Shown: positions 36,470 through 47,424 of the stretch, piece by piece
Position numbering within the stretch: position 1 is the first letter of the stretch
How the letters are laid out: each line of letters opens with the position of its first letter
Source of the DNA: Bettongia penicillata ogilbyi
Lineage: Eukaryota; Chordata; Mammalia; Diprotodontia; Potoroidae
Assembly: GCA_023548195.1 (NCBI GenBank)
Contig: JAJHZJ010000808.1
Location: 2,833,182-2,897,181 of the forward strand
DNA length: 64,000 bases
Reading direction: 5' to 3'
Translations under genes and position numbers: made by a program
The notes under the pieces: model-generated
Database searches by the model: none
Told to the model about the DNA's origin: nothing
The model's input: only the letters and a program-made list of their open reading frames with translations

Positions 36470-37400
36470 GAAAATTAAAAAGAATCTACCAATAACATCC
36501 TGGAAGAAACCCTAAATGGATGCTTTCAGAAACATCCCAGCCAAAAATCAGAATTTTTAATTTAAAGGAAAAATACTGTAAGCAGACAGAAAGTAAAAGA
36601 TCACATACAAAGGACCATGTACAGGATCACACAAGACTTAGCAGCAACAATATAAATAAATTAAAATCTTGGAATATGATATATCAAGAGCTGAAAGAAT
36701 AAAAGCTTCCAACCAAAAATAACTTATCCTACAAATTTCAGTATAATTCTATGGGAGAAAAATGTACTTTTAGTAGAACAGATAAATTTCAAATATTCCT
36801 GTTGAGAAAACAGAAGCTCGGTAGAATCTCTGAAATGTAAACACAAGCGCCAAGAGAAATCTAGAAGGGTAAGTATAGTTGAGCTCATTGAAGGGGCTAA
36901 AAGATGATAAAATATTTATATGCCAACAGGTGGAAAAGAGATCATTGTTTCATCAATACCCTATTATCCTTAAAGAAGCAAAGATGACAAACTCAGTACC
37001 TGGGCAGAATTTTGGACTGTTTTGTTTAATTTAAGGGAGTAAAGAAAAGGGAGGAGAACAGAAATATACTAGGAAAGATATGAGGAAGAGGGAAGAATTT
37101 ATTATTTCATTAACTGTGGCACATCAAAAGAACATATAAATATGGAGGTAAGGACAGTAGAAGACAGCAGGCATTTCATGACTCTTACTCTTAAAATTAA
37201 CCTTACATTAAAAGTAATAAGGAAATAGGCAGATACAGAAAGAAGAAAGATATAATCTAAGAAAGATTGTGCAATTAAGGAAGTCACAAGAGGGGATAGA
37301 TTATTAAAGAAGAAATTCAAAGATAAGACAAATTAAGACTTGAGTCTGGGCTGAGTGAAAAGAGGGAGGGCAAATGAGTGAGATCAAATGACTTCAATTA
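36470..37400 (+). mobile_element. Old HAL1/L1 ORF1 remnant with 3' UTR
   Basis: A degraded relative of the ORF1 C-terminal region: 'aggatcacacaagacttagcagcaacaat' corresponds to the ITQDLAAST part of the full-length copy, and later 'cagaagctcggtagaatct'. It is followed by purine-rich 3' UTR-like text. Much more diverged than the other HAL1 copies. Confidence 0.5.
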
Positions 37401-37973
37401 TATGTAATGGGGCTATGGTATAGGCAGAAAGTGCTACTATTGGCATCTCCCCATGAGAAGATGTTGGGGAACTCACCCTCTGCTTCTGGGAGTCTTAAGA
37501 AGATGGAAAATGGGTGGAGTCAAGATGGCAGAGTAGAAAGACTCACGTATGCTAGCTCCGAACCCACAGCCCATATATTTCCTACAAGAAGAACTCCCCA
37601 CAAATTCTGGATCACTGCAAGGTGCGCAGAAACACAGTGGTAGAGATTTCCGTTCCAGAGAGCCCTGGAGAGCCGTCCCCAGGGTCCGTCGCGCCCCGGA
37701 AAGCGGAGCCCACCCCTGCCCAGCCCTGGCCAGGTGGCCCCAGAGGAGCAGAGCCAAGCAGGCTTCAGAGACAGAACCTCCAGCAGCTGAGAAGGTCCCT
37801 CCGCCCACAGACGCTACAGGTCAGTGAGAGAGACGTCTGGGCTGGCCGAGGGGGGAGCGGGGTGTCTCCGTGGCTCGGGCCCCCTTGGGAGGAAGCGGCT
37901 GAGGCAGAGGCAGGGGCAGGAAGTGGCGGAGGGAGCGGCAGCGGCCCGGGACTCCCCGAGCAGCAGGCAGGAT

Positions 37974-38255
37974 CTTCATTACTGAAGGTCTCTGCATAAA
38001 CCACCTGAAGGAGCTGAGATTGGGAGGTGGCCCTGCCCCGACCCACTCCATTACTAAAGGTCTCTGCATAAAGCCCCTGAGGGAACTGAGCCTGGGAGAC
38101 GGCCCTGCCCCCACCCGCTCCATTACTGAAGGTCTCTACATAAAGCCCCTGAGGGAGCTGAGCCTAGCAGACGGCCCTGCCCCCACCCAACTGAAGGTCT
38201 CTGCATAAAGCCCCTGAGGGAGCTGAGCCTGGGAGGCGGCCCTGGTCCCACCCCA
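37974..38255 (+). repeat. Tandem ~70-bp units in HAL1 5' UTR
   Basis: Four head-to-tail units share 'aaggtctctgcataaa', 'gagctgag' and 'ggccctgccccc'. The deleted derivative at 29766 carries one unit. They may act like L1 promoter monomers or be a simple minisatellite. Confidence 0.85.
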
Positions 38256-38395
38256 GGACCAGAACTTAAGCTCATATTGAATAGCAGCCACAGCCACCTC
38301 GGAAAGCCCATTTGAATCTCAGAGCCCAAGCACTAGCTGGTGGATCTAGGCGGAGGTGCAGAGGAATCTCAGAAGTCAAGTAACTGGCTGGGAAA

Positions 38396-39532
38396 ATGCC
38401 CAGAAAATGGAAAAAAAATAAGACTATAGAGAGCTTCTTTGAGCAGGTGCAAATGTTCCCGCCTTTCAATTCTGATGACAAGGAAATATTATTACCATCA
38501 GGGAAAGATGTGGAGGGTGAGGCCTCTGTATCCCAGACATCCCAGGGGGATGTTGGGTGGGCTCAGGCCTTGGAAGAGCTCAAAAAGGATTTTGAAAAGC
38601 AAGTTAGACAGGTGGAGGAAAAACTGGGAAGACAAATGAGAGAGATGCAAGAAAAGTATGAAAAAGGGGTCAATACCTTGGTAAAGGAGACCCAAAAAAA
38701 TGCTGAAGAAAATAACACCTTGAAATATAGGCTCACTCAATTGGCAAAAAAGGTTCAAAAAGCCAATGAGGAGAAGAATGCTTTCAAAAGCAGAATGAGC
38801 CAAATGGAAAAAGAGGTTCAAAAGCTCACTGAATTTAATAGTTCTCTCAAAATTAGAATGGAACAGATGGAGGCTAATGACTTTATGAGAAACCAAGAAA
38901 TCACAAAACAAAACCAAAAGAATGAAAAAATGGAAGAGAATGTGAAATATCTCATGGGAAAAACAACTGACCTGGAAAATAGATGTAGGAGAGACAATTT
39001 AAAAATTATGGGACTACTTGAAAGTCATGATCAAAAAAAGAGCCTAGACATCATCTTCCATGAAATTATCAAGGAAAACTCCCCTGAGATTGTAGAACCA
39101 GAGGGCAAAATTGTATTTTTTTGTATTGAAAGAATCCATTGTATTGAAAGTATTGAAAGAATCCATCGATCACCATCTGAAAGAGATCCAAAAAGAGAAA
39201 CTCCTAGGAACATTGTGGCCAAATTCCAGAACTCCCAGCTCAAGGAGAAAATCTTACAAGCAGCTAGAAAGAAACAATTCCAGTACTGTGGAAATACAAT
39301 CAGGATAACTCAAGATCTAGCAGCTTCTACATTAAGGGATCGAAGGGCGTGGAATAGGATATTCCAGAAGTCAAAGGAACTAGGACTCAAACCAAGAATC
39401 ACCTACCCAGCAAAACTGAGTATAATACTTCAGGGGAAAATATGGTCTTTCAATGAAACAGAGGACTTTCAAGCATTCTTGATGAAAAGACCAGAGCTGA
39501 AAAGAAAATTTGACTTTCAAATACAAGAATGA
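38396..39532 (+). CDS. HAL1 ORF1 protein (L1 ORF1p-like), intact
   Basis: Uninterrupted 378-codon frame beginning MPRKWKKNKT. Layout fits L1 ORF1p: a short basic N terminus; a long Lys/Glu-rich coiled coil at about residues 55-195; an RRM-like domain from about 198 ('RRDNLKIMG') to about 285; and a C-terminal domain with 'DRRAW' (315-319) and YPAKLS (337-342). In the family the protein trimerises and binds RNA as a nucleic-acid chaperone in the retrotransposition RNP. Compared with the copy at 27776, residues about 239-252 contain an extra 12 residues from a tandem expansion, in frame. No ORF2 follows. A minus-strand frame in the coiled coil is a shadow. Confidence 0.85.
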   Translation: MPRKWKKNKTIESFFEQVQMFPPFNSDDKEILLPSGKDVEGEASVSQTSQGDVGWAQALEELKKDFEKQVRQVEEKLGRQMREMQEKYEKGVNTLVKETQKNAEENNTLKYRLTQLAKKVQKANEEKNAFKSRMSQMEKEVQKLTEFNSSLKIRMEQMEANDFMRNQEITKQNQKNEKMEENVKYLMGKTTDLENRCRRDNLKIMGLLESHDQKKSLDIIFHEIIKENSPEIVEPEGKIVFFCIERIHCIESIERIHRSPSERDPKRETPRNIVAKFQNSQLKEKILQAARKKQFQYCGNTIRITQDLAASTLRDRRAWNRIFQKSKELGLKPRITYPAKLSIILQGKIWSFNETEDFQAFLMKRPELKRKFDFQIQE

Positions 39533-39666
39533 GAAGAAGCATGAAAAAGTAAACAGCAAAGAAAAGTCATAAGGGACTTACCAAAGGTGAACTGTTGGCA
39601 TTCCTACATGGAAAGACAATATTTGTAACTCTTAAAACTTTTCAGTATCTGGGTAGTTGGTGGGAT

Positions 39667-39726
39667 CACACATACACACATACACACACACACACACACA
39701 CACGTACATGCGTGCACACACATACA
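39667..39726. repeat. (CA)n tract in HAL1 3' UTR
   Basis: CA-rich microsatellite at the same relative position as in the 27776-29247 element. Confidence 0.9.
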
Positions 39727-40727
39727 GAGACAGAGAACGCAGAGTGAAATGAATAGGATGGGACCATATCTTAAAAGAAATTAAGGTAAATGGTGAGAGA
39801 GAAAGGTAGGGGGAGGAAAGAGGGTGAAATGGAATGGGGTTAATTATATCTCATTCAAGAGGCAAGCAGGAGACTTTTTAGTGGAGGGAAAAAGAGGAGA
39901 GCTGAGAAAAAAAAACAAGAAGTTTACCCTCATCACATTCGACTAAAGGAAGGAATAAAATGCACACTCATTTTGGTATAAAAACCTATCTTACAATACA
40001 GGAAAGTGGAGGAGAAGGAGATAAGCAAGGGGGGGATGATGGAAGGGAGGGCAATGGGAGGAGGGAGCAATTTGAAGTCAACACTCTTGGGGAGGGACAG
40101 GATCAAAAGACAGAATAGAAACAATGAGGGGCAGGATAGGATGGAGGGTAATTCAGTTAGTCTTACACAACACGACTATCAGGGAACTCATTTGCAAAAC
40201 TACACAGATAGGGCCTATATTGAATTGCCTGCCTTCCCAAAGGGAATGGGTGGGGAGGGAGGGATGGGGAGAATTTGGAACTCAAAGTTTTAGGAACAAC
40301 TGTTGAGTATTGTTGTTGCTACTAGGAAATAAGAAATACAGTTAATGGGGAATAGAAAGTCATCTGGCCCTACAGGACAAAAGAGAAGATGGGGACAAGA
40401 GAAGGGAGGGATGATAGAAGAGAGGGCAGATTGGTGATAGGGAAAATTAGATTGCTTGGTGTATTGGGGTAGGGGGAGGGGATAAAAGGGGAGAAAATTT
40501 GGAACCCAAAATTTTGTGAAAATGAATGTAAAAAGTTAAGTAAATATGCTTTGACGAGTCTCATTATTCTGTCAAAGAAAACCTGGGAAAATGCACGCTT
40601 GGCATTCCACCTCCAGGATACCAACACCTGCAGCTCCACATATGACAGAAAAAATTAATAAGAGGAAGAAAGCAGAATAGAGACCCTTTACAGAGCATGC
40701 ATTAGTCCAAATATGTATGTAAGTCCC

Positions 40728-41035
40728 TAACCTGAGTACAAAATCTCACCTCAGACACTTGACACTCACTAGCTATGTGACCTTGGGCCAAGTCATTTAA
40801 CCCCAATTGCCTCATCCTGGGTCATCTCCAGTCATGCTTGATGAATATCTGGTCACTGGATTCAGATGGCTCTGGAGGAGAAGTGAGGCTGCTGACCTGC
40901 ACACCCTCCCTCACTCAAAACAAAGTCAAGTACAAGTCATGTCATTATTTCTCTGATGGCATGGTCTTCTTCGGCAATGAAGGACAAACACATGCACACA
41001 CACACACACACATGTGCACACACACACAAAACATA
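40728..41035 (+). mobile_element. tRNA-headed SINE with shared 3' body
   Basis: The left part has the SINE head ('cctcagacacttgacactcactagctatgtgaccttgggcc'), and from about 40815 the body 'gggtcatctccagtcatg' to 'aatgaaggacaaaca' is the same as in the composite SINEs at 23563 and 52303. It ends in a CA microsatellite (40986-41030). Confidence 0.7.
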
Positions 41036-41456
41036 TGAAAATATACTGTAATTAGTTCTGGATAGCTAACCACAAAGTGAAGAGGAGTCTCTTTGACCAG
41101 CTTCAGAGGCATTTAAAATACCCTTTCAACTTCAGTCACTTCTGAGCTTACCCCACTTGGGGGAGTTCAGAAATTCCTTCACTAATGGAAATTAGAGATT
41201 TGAGTGGAGCCTATGACCTTGTGATTTCAAAATGCCAGAGGGATCTTGACATCCTAGCATTCCAAAGTTCAGGCTTGTTTGTAGCCAGTGCCACAGGAAC
41301 AAGGAGTGACCTTCAAGACTCTAGCCAAGCAGCAGCTGGATAACTACACAGGCAATGTAGGAAGTGAGCTAAGTTAAACCTATTCTTCTCAGAGTTATTG
41401 GGGAAATGTTTGTATTTTGTTTCTGCTGTAGCTTCTATAAAAGTTAATTGATGGGG

Positions 41457-41570
41457 ATAGCTAAGTGGTACAGTGGATAGAGCACCAGCACTGGACTCAG
41501 GGCTTGACTCTTACTGTGTGACTCTGGGGAAGTCACTTAACCCTGACTGCCTTGCAAAAAAAAAATGTTC
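41457..41570 (+). mobile_element. Short tRNA-headed SINE with A-tail
   Basis: 'ggggatagctaagtggtacagtggatagagcacc' through 'gaagtcacttaaccctgactgcc' followed by A10. Head only, no 3' body. Confidence 0.7.
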
Positions 41571-42536
41571 ACTGATATTTCATGGTTAGATGGAATTGGG
41601 ATACTAGTCACTTACAGCTAATAATGACATGGACAAAGTAAGTAGGGGCTCAAGTCCATGCCAACAAAGACATCCCAACTTCCTTGGGTCACTCTCTGGA
41701 AGAGTGAGGGTAGGATGTATTAGCCTGGTTCTGGGACAGTGAGATAGCAGGTACTTACTACACATAGATAATTAAATGATAATCCCCTTCTTTTGCCACA
41801 ACCTTTTTTTTTATTAATAAAACAACAAAAGTGAGGGGCACAGAAAGAAAACATAAAAGTGTGTGTGGAAAAACACATCTGATAATATAAAAAAGGCATC
41901 AGAATGAATCCAGCAACATGTTAAAATGAGGGCCTGGAATAGAATATATTATGTTTCAGGTGAATACAAAAAAATCAAGAGTGGCTAAAAGGGATCTCAA
42001 GGCTAAAATCAGACATGATCATTGGACTGGAATACTTCTCATGGAGCTAAGCACAGGAACTTTAGCTCTATGAGGAGGAACATGTGCTCTGGCTCCTTGC
42101 TGTGAAGGTATGCTTGACAAAACTTTTGGTAACTACTACCTAATATAGACTCCATGCTGTAGTTTTATTTTGTTCTTTTATCCTTTTAAAATTTGACTCC
42201 TTTATTAGAAATTGAATTATATATGCTGTATTGTTCTGATATTGACCAACTAAATTTCTTCTCACAATTGATATGTGGTTAAATTCTTTAAATCTCTGGA
42301 TGCAGTTTATCTTTGTTGTTGTGGTGTTGTTTCATTTGCCACAGGATTCAAAATAATGGTTGTCCTAAATTTTAATGAATTTGCTTTTAAATACTTAAGT
42401 TATAATACTTCCATGAATCTATTATTATTTCATAGATATGAATACTTCCTCCATAAGGACACATCCTAGTCCTTCCATCCTGTGTGATTTCATCCATGAC
42501 CCGGACTGGCTTCTCGTAACCAGGAACCTCTGGTCA
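41571..42536. other. Unassigned intron sequence
   Basis: AT-rich with no recognised element. Confidence 0.4.
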
Positions 42537-42564
42537 TGCACACTTTTTATCAAGGGGTCAGATC
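42537..42564 (+). repeat. Inverted-repeat arm flanking exon W6 (downstream in transcript)
   Basis: 28 nt beginning 'tgcaca' and ending 'gtcagatc' whose complement recurs at 43077-43104 with one mismatch. Flanking bases do not match on either side, so the repeat is sharply bounded. Confidence 0.9.
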
Positions 42565-42767
42565 ACACATGAGCCTCCCAAAGAAACAAAGCACACTTCC
42601 TAGATCCTCAGGAAGTGTTCCAATATAACCTCTTGTCAAAATGTGTTTAAATTAGACATAAACTATGATTTGAACAGAATAGCAGAGAAAAATAAATTAA
42701 AAAATCTTTTGCCTTCAAGCATAGTCAAAAAGGAAGAATGGGGTACAATGATAATAAAGGTACTTAC

Positions 42768-42864
42768 CAGCAGATTGCTCCTCTCTGGCAATTATTATGG
42801 CAGTCTGGGCAGCTTCTCTGTATTGCTTCAATGCCATGTACAGTCGGAAGAGATATTTGGCATC
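42768..42864 (-). CDS. WDR19: WDR19 (IFT144) exon W6
   Basis: 97-nt exon, acceptor ...taag|GAT and donor GCTG|gtaagt, phase 0 in, one base out (Gly shared with W7). It encodes residues 178-209, beginning [19 protein letters not shown], a TPR-like helix pair essentially identical to mammalian WDR19. It sits inside a loop bounded by a 28-nt inverted repeat (42537-42564 and 43077-43104), and an AT-dinucleotide-rich tract lies just upstream in the transcript (42885-43010). Confidence 0.95.
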
Positions 42865-42884
42865 CTTAAATTAAATATATATTT

Positions 42885-43010
42885 TTAATTGTATTAATAT
42901 TATGTGATTATATATTTGTACAATATATAAATATAAATATATATTTATATATATTGAATATGTAACAAAACATATTGACATTATGTTGGCAATGCTATAT
43001 ATTTTTATAT
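42885..43010. repeat. AT-rich low-complexity tract
   Basis: Alternating TA/ATAT segments with palindromic stretches such as 'aatatatatttatatatatt'. Lies upstream of the W6 acceptor. Confidence 0.8.
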
Positions 43011-43076
43011 ATGTCAAAAGGTAGATAGTATGTAGAACAGAACACATTCAATGTCAGTTACAAAGCTTTGTAATGA

Positions 43077-43104
43077 GATCTGACCCCTTGATAAAAAATG
43101 TGCA
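43077..43104 (-). repeat. Inverted-repeat arm flanking exon W6 (upstream in transcript)
   Basis: Complement of 42537-42564 (27 of 28). In the WDR19 transcript the single mismatch becomes a G-U pair, so the arms can form an uninterrupted 28-bp duplex around a 512-nt loop containing exon W6. Confidence 0.9.
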
Positions 43105-43836
43105 TTTGTAATTGTACATAGTTTACAAAACTGTATTCATACTGTAGGAATATGCAGTCCCAGACCCATGTATGTCCTTCACATACAAACAACTATGCAG
43201 AATAAATGATAGTCAGTTATTCCACCTGCCAACTATCACAATAACTGGTCGCCACATTCCCACCCCCAACTGCTTCCTGATTAGGACTTCTCTTCCCTTC
43301 TTTTTTCCCTTTCCTTTCTGCTAGCTATCCCCAAAGAGAAGTACAGTCTCTACCTCCCCCAGGTTTGATTCAGGACAGGATCTACAGTGGCAGGACTAGT
43401 GGAATTAACAGGGAGCCCCAGTGCTAACATCCTTTTCACATTAAAATTGGCTCAGTCCTCTACCCCGAGTATTAGTCTTGGCAATGTCCTCCCCCATCTC
43501 ATAAAAATCACCCTTCCCATCCTATACTTTGTTCCAGAAATTCTGATCTTATAGTATATGGGTGTGCTTTTCTTGAAATTTGGATGACTTTTACTACAGG
43601 AAGAATATATCACCACTGGCCATGTGTTTGGGACCTTAAGAATATAATCACCTGTCCCTGTGAATGAACAATCTTGGCCACTGATACTCTTCTTGGATTT
43701 ATTCTTCCACCTCACTTATATTAATGATCCTGGAATGGACAAGTTGATGCCTAAGTGTACTTCCTCATTCGCAACTGCTCCCTCCCTTTCTCTTATCTAC
43801 CTCAAATCAAATTTCCCCAAGTCCTATTCCAGACCT

Positions 43837-43892
<56 letters not shown>

Positions 43893-44019
43893 ACCACTCC
43901 ATTGTACTTCTGGAATATCTGATCAAAAATTAACTAATTTTCCTTCATCACTCCTTCCATGTTCTGGCACTCATTGAAACTTAGCCCCCTGGGCAGGCCA
44001 AGATGGTAGAAAATTATGA
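43105..44019. other. Unassigned intron sequence with CA microsatellite
   Basis: Pyrimidine-rich text at 43260-43500 may be an L2 trace. A long CA repeat occupies 43838-43894. No exon recognised. Confidence 0.4.
43838..43894. repeat. (AC)n microsatellite
   Basis: Almost pure AC run of about 28 units. Confidence 0.95.
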
Positions 44020-45965
44020 TGTGGAAGGGATAACTGTACTTAAATAACCTTATCTTAGAGTAATAAATTGAACAAGCCATGAATGTGCTTCCTAAGAAAA
44101 AATCCCCAGGACTAGATGCATTTATAAGTGAGTACTACCAAACAGATAACAATTAATTAGCATTGGAATTAATTGGTATAAAAAATTTAAATAAAATACT
44201 AGCAAGGAGATTATGGCAATATATCACAAAGATCATGCACTATGACCTGGTGGGAGTTATACCAAGAATGAAGGCTCAATATTTGAAAATTATAAGCATA
44301 GTTGACCCTATCAATAATGAAAAATTAAAAAAAATCATGAGTATTTCAATAGATGAAAAAAAATCTTTTGATAAAATATAATGCCCATTGCAATGAAAAA
44401 CACTAGAAAGAAAAGGAAGAAAAGGAGCCTTTCATAAGTAATATGTATCTAAAACTAAGAGCAAACATTATCTGTAGTGGGGAAAAACTAGAAGACTTCC
44501 TAATAAAATCAGGGTTGAAGCAAGGATGCCCATTATCACCACTATTGCACTAGAAATGCTAGCCAAAGTAATTAAAGTAGAAAAAATTAAAGTAATTAGA
44601 ATAGGAAAGGAGGAAACCAAACTATCACTCTTTGCAGATGATATGATAGTGGTATACTTAGAGAACCTTACAGAATCAACTGAAAACTTGTTAGGACAAT
44701 TAACTTCAGTAAAGTTGCAGGTTATAAAATAAACCCACATAAATCATTAGCATTTCTATATACAGTAACAAAACCCAGCAAGAAGAGATAGAAAGAGAAA
44801 TTTCATTTAAAATAGCTACAGATAACATAAAATACTTGGGAGTCTATTTGCCAAGACAAACCCAGAAACTATATGAACACAATTACAAAACATTTTTCAC
44901 ACATATAAAGACTGATTTAAAGAACTGGAGAAATATTCATTGTTCATGGGTAAGCCAAGTCAATATAATGAAAATGACAACTATACACATTTATTTATTC
45001 AATGCCATACCAGTCAAACTTCCATAAATTATTTTATAGGTCTAGAAAAAATAAAAAATTCATATGGAAAAATAAAAGGTCAAGAATATCAAGAGAATCA
45101 ATGGGAAAAAAATGTGAAAGAAGGTAACTGAGACTCAGATTTCAAACTATATACAAAATGATAATTATCCAAACAATCCAATATTAAGAAATAGAGTGAT
45201 GGATCAGTGAGACAGATTAGGTACACAGTACATAGTCGTAAATGACCATAGTAATCAGTTATTTGATAAATCCAATAGTTCAAGCTTTGGGACCATGATT
45301 TGACAAAAATTGCTGGGAAAACTCAAAAGCAGTTTGACAAAAACCACGTATAGACCAATATCTCAAAGCATATACCAAAATAAGATCAATGTGGGTACAT
45401 GATTCAGAAATAGAGGGTGATATCATAAGAAAATTAGGGGAGCATTGAAAAATTTATCTGTCAGGTTTATGGATAAGGGAGAAGTTTATGACCACACGAG
45501 AGAAGTAAAATGGATAATTTTCATTACACTACATTAAAAAGGTTTTGTACAAATTAGAAGGAAAGGTAGAAACTGGGGATGAGGAGGGAGGATTTATAGC
45601 ATGTGTCTCTGATAAAGGTCTCATTTCTCAAATATATAGGGAACTGAGTCAAATTAATAAAAATAAGGGTCATTCCCCAATTGATAAATGGTCAAAGAAT
45701 ACAAATAGGGAGTTTTTGGAAGAAATTAAAGCTACTCATAGTCATATGAAAAAAATGCTCAAAGTCACTACTGATTAAAGAAATGCAAATTAAAACAACT
45801 GTGTTAGTACCACCTCATCCCTATCAGATTAGTTAACATGATAGAAAAAGGAAAAGGACAGATCCTATTAGGATGTGGGAAAATAGGAATACTAATACGC
45901 TATTGGTGGAGTTGTGAACTAGTTCAACCATTCTGGAGAACAACTTGGAACTATGCTTTGATTCA
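44020..45965 (+). mobile_element. L1 LINE ORF2 fragment, sense
   Basis: About 1.9 kb of ORF2 with broken frames: 'KKKSPGLDAFISEYYQ' near 44095, 'FDKI' near 44370, '[11 protein letters not shown]' near 44515 across a frameshift, '[17 protein letters not shown]' near 44630 with the FADD catalytic motif kept, and downstream ORF2 text ('YLGVYLPRQTQKLYEHN') near 44830. It ends within ORF2 near 45960, where L2-like sequence begins. Antisense to WDR19, inactive. Confidence 0.75.
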
Positions 45966-46720
45966 CATTCCTCTCCTTAAGCTTTTATCTGAGCTCTAGT
46001 CTCACATTACCAACTTTCTCTTGGATGTCTCAAACTGGAAGTTCTATACACATCTGAAACTCAGTAAATCCAAAAGAAAATTTGTTTTCCTCCCAAACTT
46101 ACTGTTGAGGCCACCACCATCCTCAATGCCTTCATGAATGGCATCAATATATGTGTAAATATATATACATATATATGTCTCCTTCTCTTAAAGCTGTGTT
46201 GGTAAATGGTTAAGAATCTTCTTGGGAGGAAAGAAGAAGGTGAGAAATGTGCCCTATATACTTTTAAGTTTAATCTACATTCCATTAGATCCATTAGATC
46301 ACTTTCTTAAGTCTAGACAATCAACGAAACAATTGAGCTCTGACGAGTAGCATTTGCTGATAAGAGATGTAAATGATAACACAGAACATTTAACAATCAG
46401 CTCTTTCAAGTCCAGTTGAACTGGCTCCCACACATCCCAGCCACCAACTCAGTCTCTTGTGTGGACTCATGGAATAACTGCTCTCCCTCCAGTCTCTCTC
46501 CACTCCTGTACATTCACCACTTAGCTATCAAAGTGATTGTTCCTAGATCACAGGTGCACACACACTGCTCCCGTACTTCATAAATTCCAGCGACTCCACA
46601 TTACCTCCAGGTCCAAACATGGAGTCCTCTGTTTGGCACTTGACCCCTTCTTGCTTTCCTAGTCTTCTTAAATATTATTCACCTTCACATACTCTAAAAT
46701 CCAGCTATAATAGCCTACTA
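45966..46720 (+). mobile_element. L2 LINE fragment, sense
   Basis: 'tcacattaccaactttctcttggatgtctcaaactgg', 'aaagtgattgttcctagatc', 'cattacctccaggtccaaac' and 'actctaaaatccagctataata' follow L2 order with gaps. Confidence 0.5.
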
Positions 46721-47025
46721 GATATACCCTTTTCCAACTGACATATCAATATATAAAGCAAAAAAAAGTAATTATATGGGAATAATTACAGGGAAGAAAT
46801 TTCATTATTTTGACTTCAAAACTTGTGATACTTTAGAAGTAGAACAACAGAGATTATAAATCCTTATATGACTAATAATTATATTCTTTCTGTCTCAAAA
46901 CACTAGTCAATTTCATCCATTTATGAAAAAATATTTGTGGAAAATGTCTTATATGAATGGTACTTTGGGACAAAAAGATATTTAATATATTGATTCTGCA
47001 CTGGAGGAACATACTTATCCTCATA
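46690..47025 (+). repeat. Local duplication, copy 1
   Basis: About 300 bp homologous to 47590-47905, with shared blocks 'cttgtgatacttt', 'ccttatatgactaat', 'gggacaaaaagatatttaat' and 'gaggaacata'. By eye the copies agree at roughly four of five positions with small indels. No known repeat recognised. Confidence 0.7.
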
Positions 47026-47034
47026 AGATATGAC

Positions 47035-47215
47035 GTATATCATCTCTTTGCTGTCCTCCATCTCCTTCCTCACCATCACTACTTAGTTTCCCTATATGCT
47101 TTCATATCTCGGTTCAAATCCTATGTCATGCAGGAGGACTTTCCCAGTTCCCACCTGTTTAGTACAATTATAATTGTATATATTATTTTGAATCCCATTA
47201 CATATGTAAAATTAC
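47035..47215 (+). mobile_element. L2 fragment, sense
   Basis: 'catctccttcctcaccatca', 'ctcggttcaaatcctatgtc' and 'gaggactttcccagttccc' are L2 3'-type sequence. Confidence 0.45.
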
Positions 47216-47424
47216 TACTGTGTGGACAAAGGTAAATCATGCCCAATAATTTCAAACATTTAAAAGAGCGTATTCAGTTGATTTCATATCAACTACAAGA
47301 AGAAATTTAACTAATCACTACCAGAATAATGTACCACATCTGGTAATTCAATTTCTTATAATCTGGCAGCTGTTTGAATTTTACAACCACTAAAGAAAAA
47401 TATGAAACTATATTGTATGCAGGT

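Larger units (their letters stand above)
37512..40545 (+). mobile_element. HAL1 (half-L1) retrotransposon, full length
   Basis: About 3.0 kb. The 5' end 'gggtggagtcaagatggcag' is typical of L1/HAL1 transcripts. A GC- and CpG-rich 5' UTR of about 880 nt contains four roughly 70-bp tandem units (37974-38255). ORF1 is 38396-39532. After ORF1 there is no ORF2: a 1-kb 3' UTR with a CA tract and two purine-rich blocks leads to the 3' end near 40545. HAL1 elements rely on ORF2 protein supplied by L1. The poly(A) is short or absent and no target-site duplication was found, so the 3' boundary is uncertain. Confidence 0.8.

Noticed and set aside
37473..38329. Several overlapping GC-rich frames of 90-125 codons on both strands
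   Set aside because: They sit in the CpG-rich HAL1 5' UTR with its tandem repeats; frames on both strands at once are a composition effect.
38498..38917. 139-codon minus-strand frame
   Set aside because: Shadow of the coiled-coil part of the HAL1 ORF1; Leu/Phe-rich complement of Lys/Glu-rich codons.
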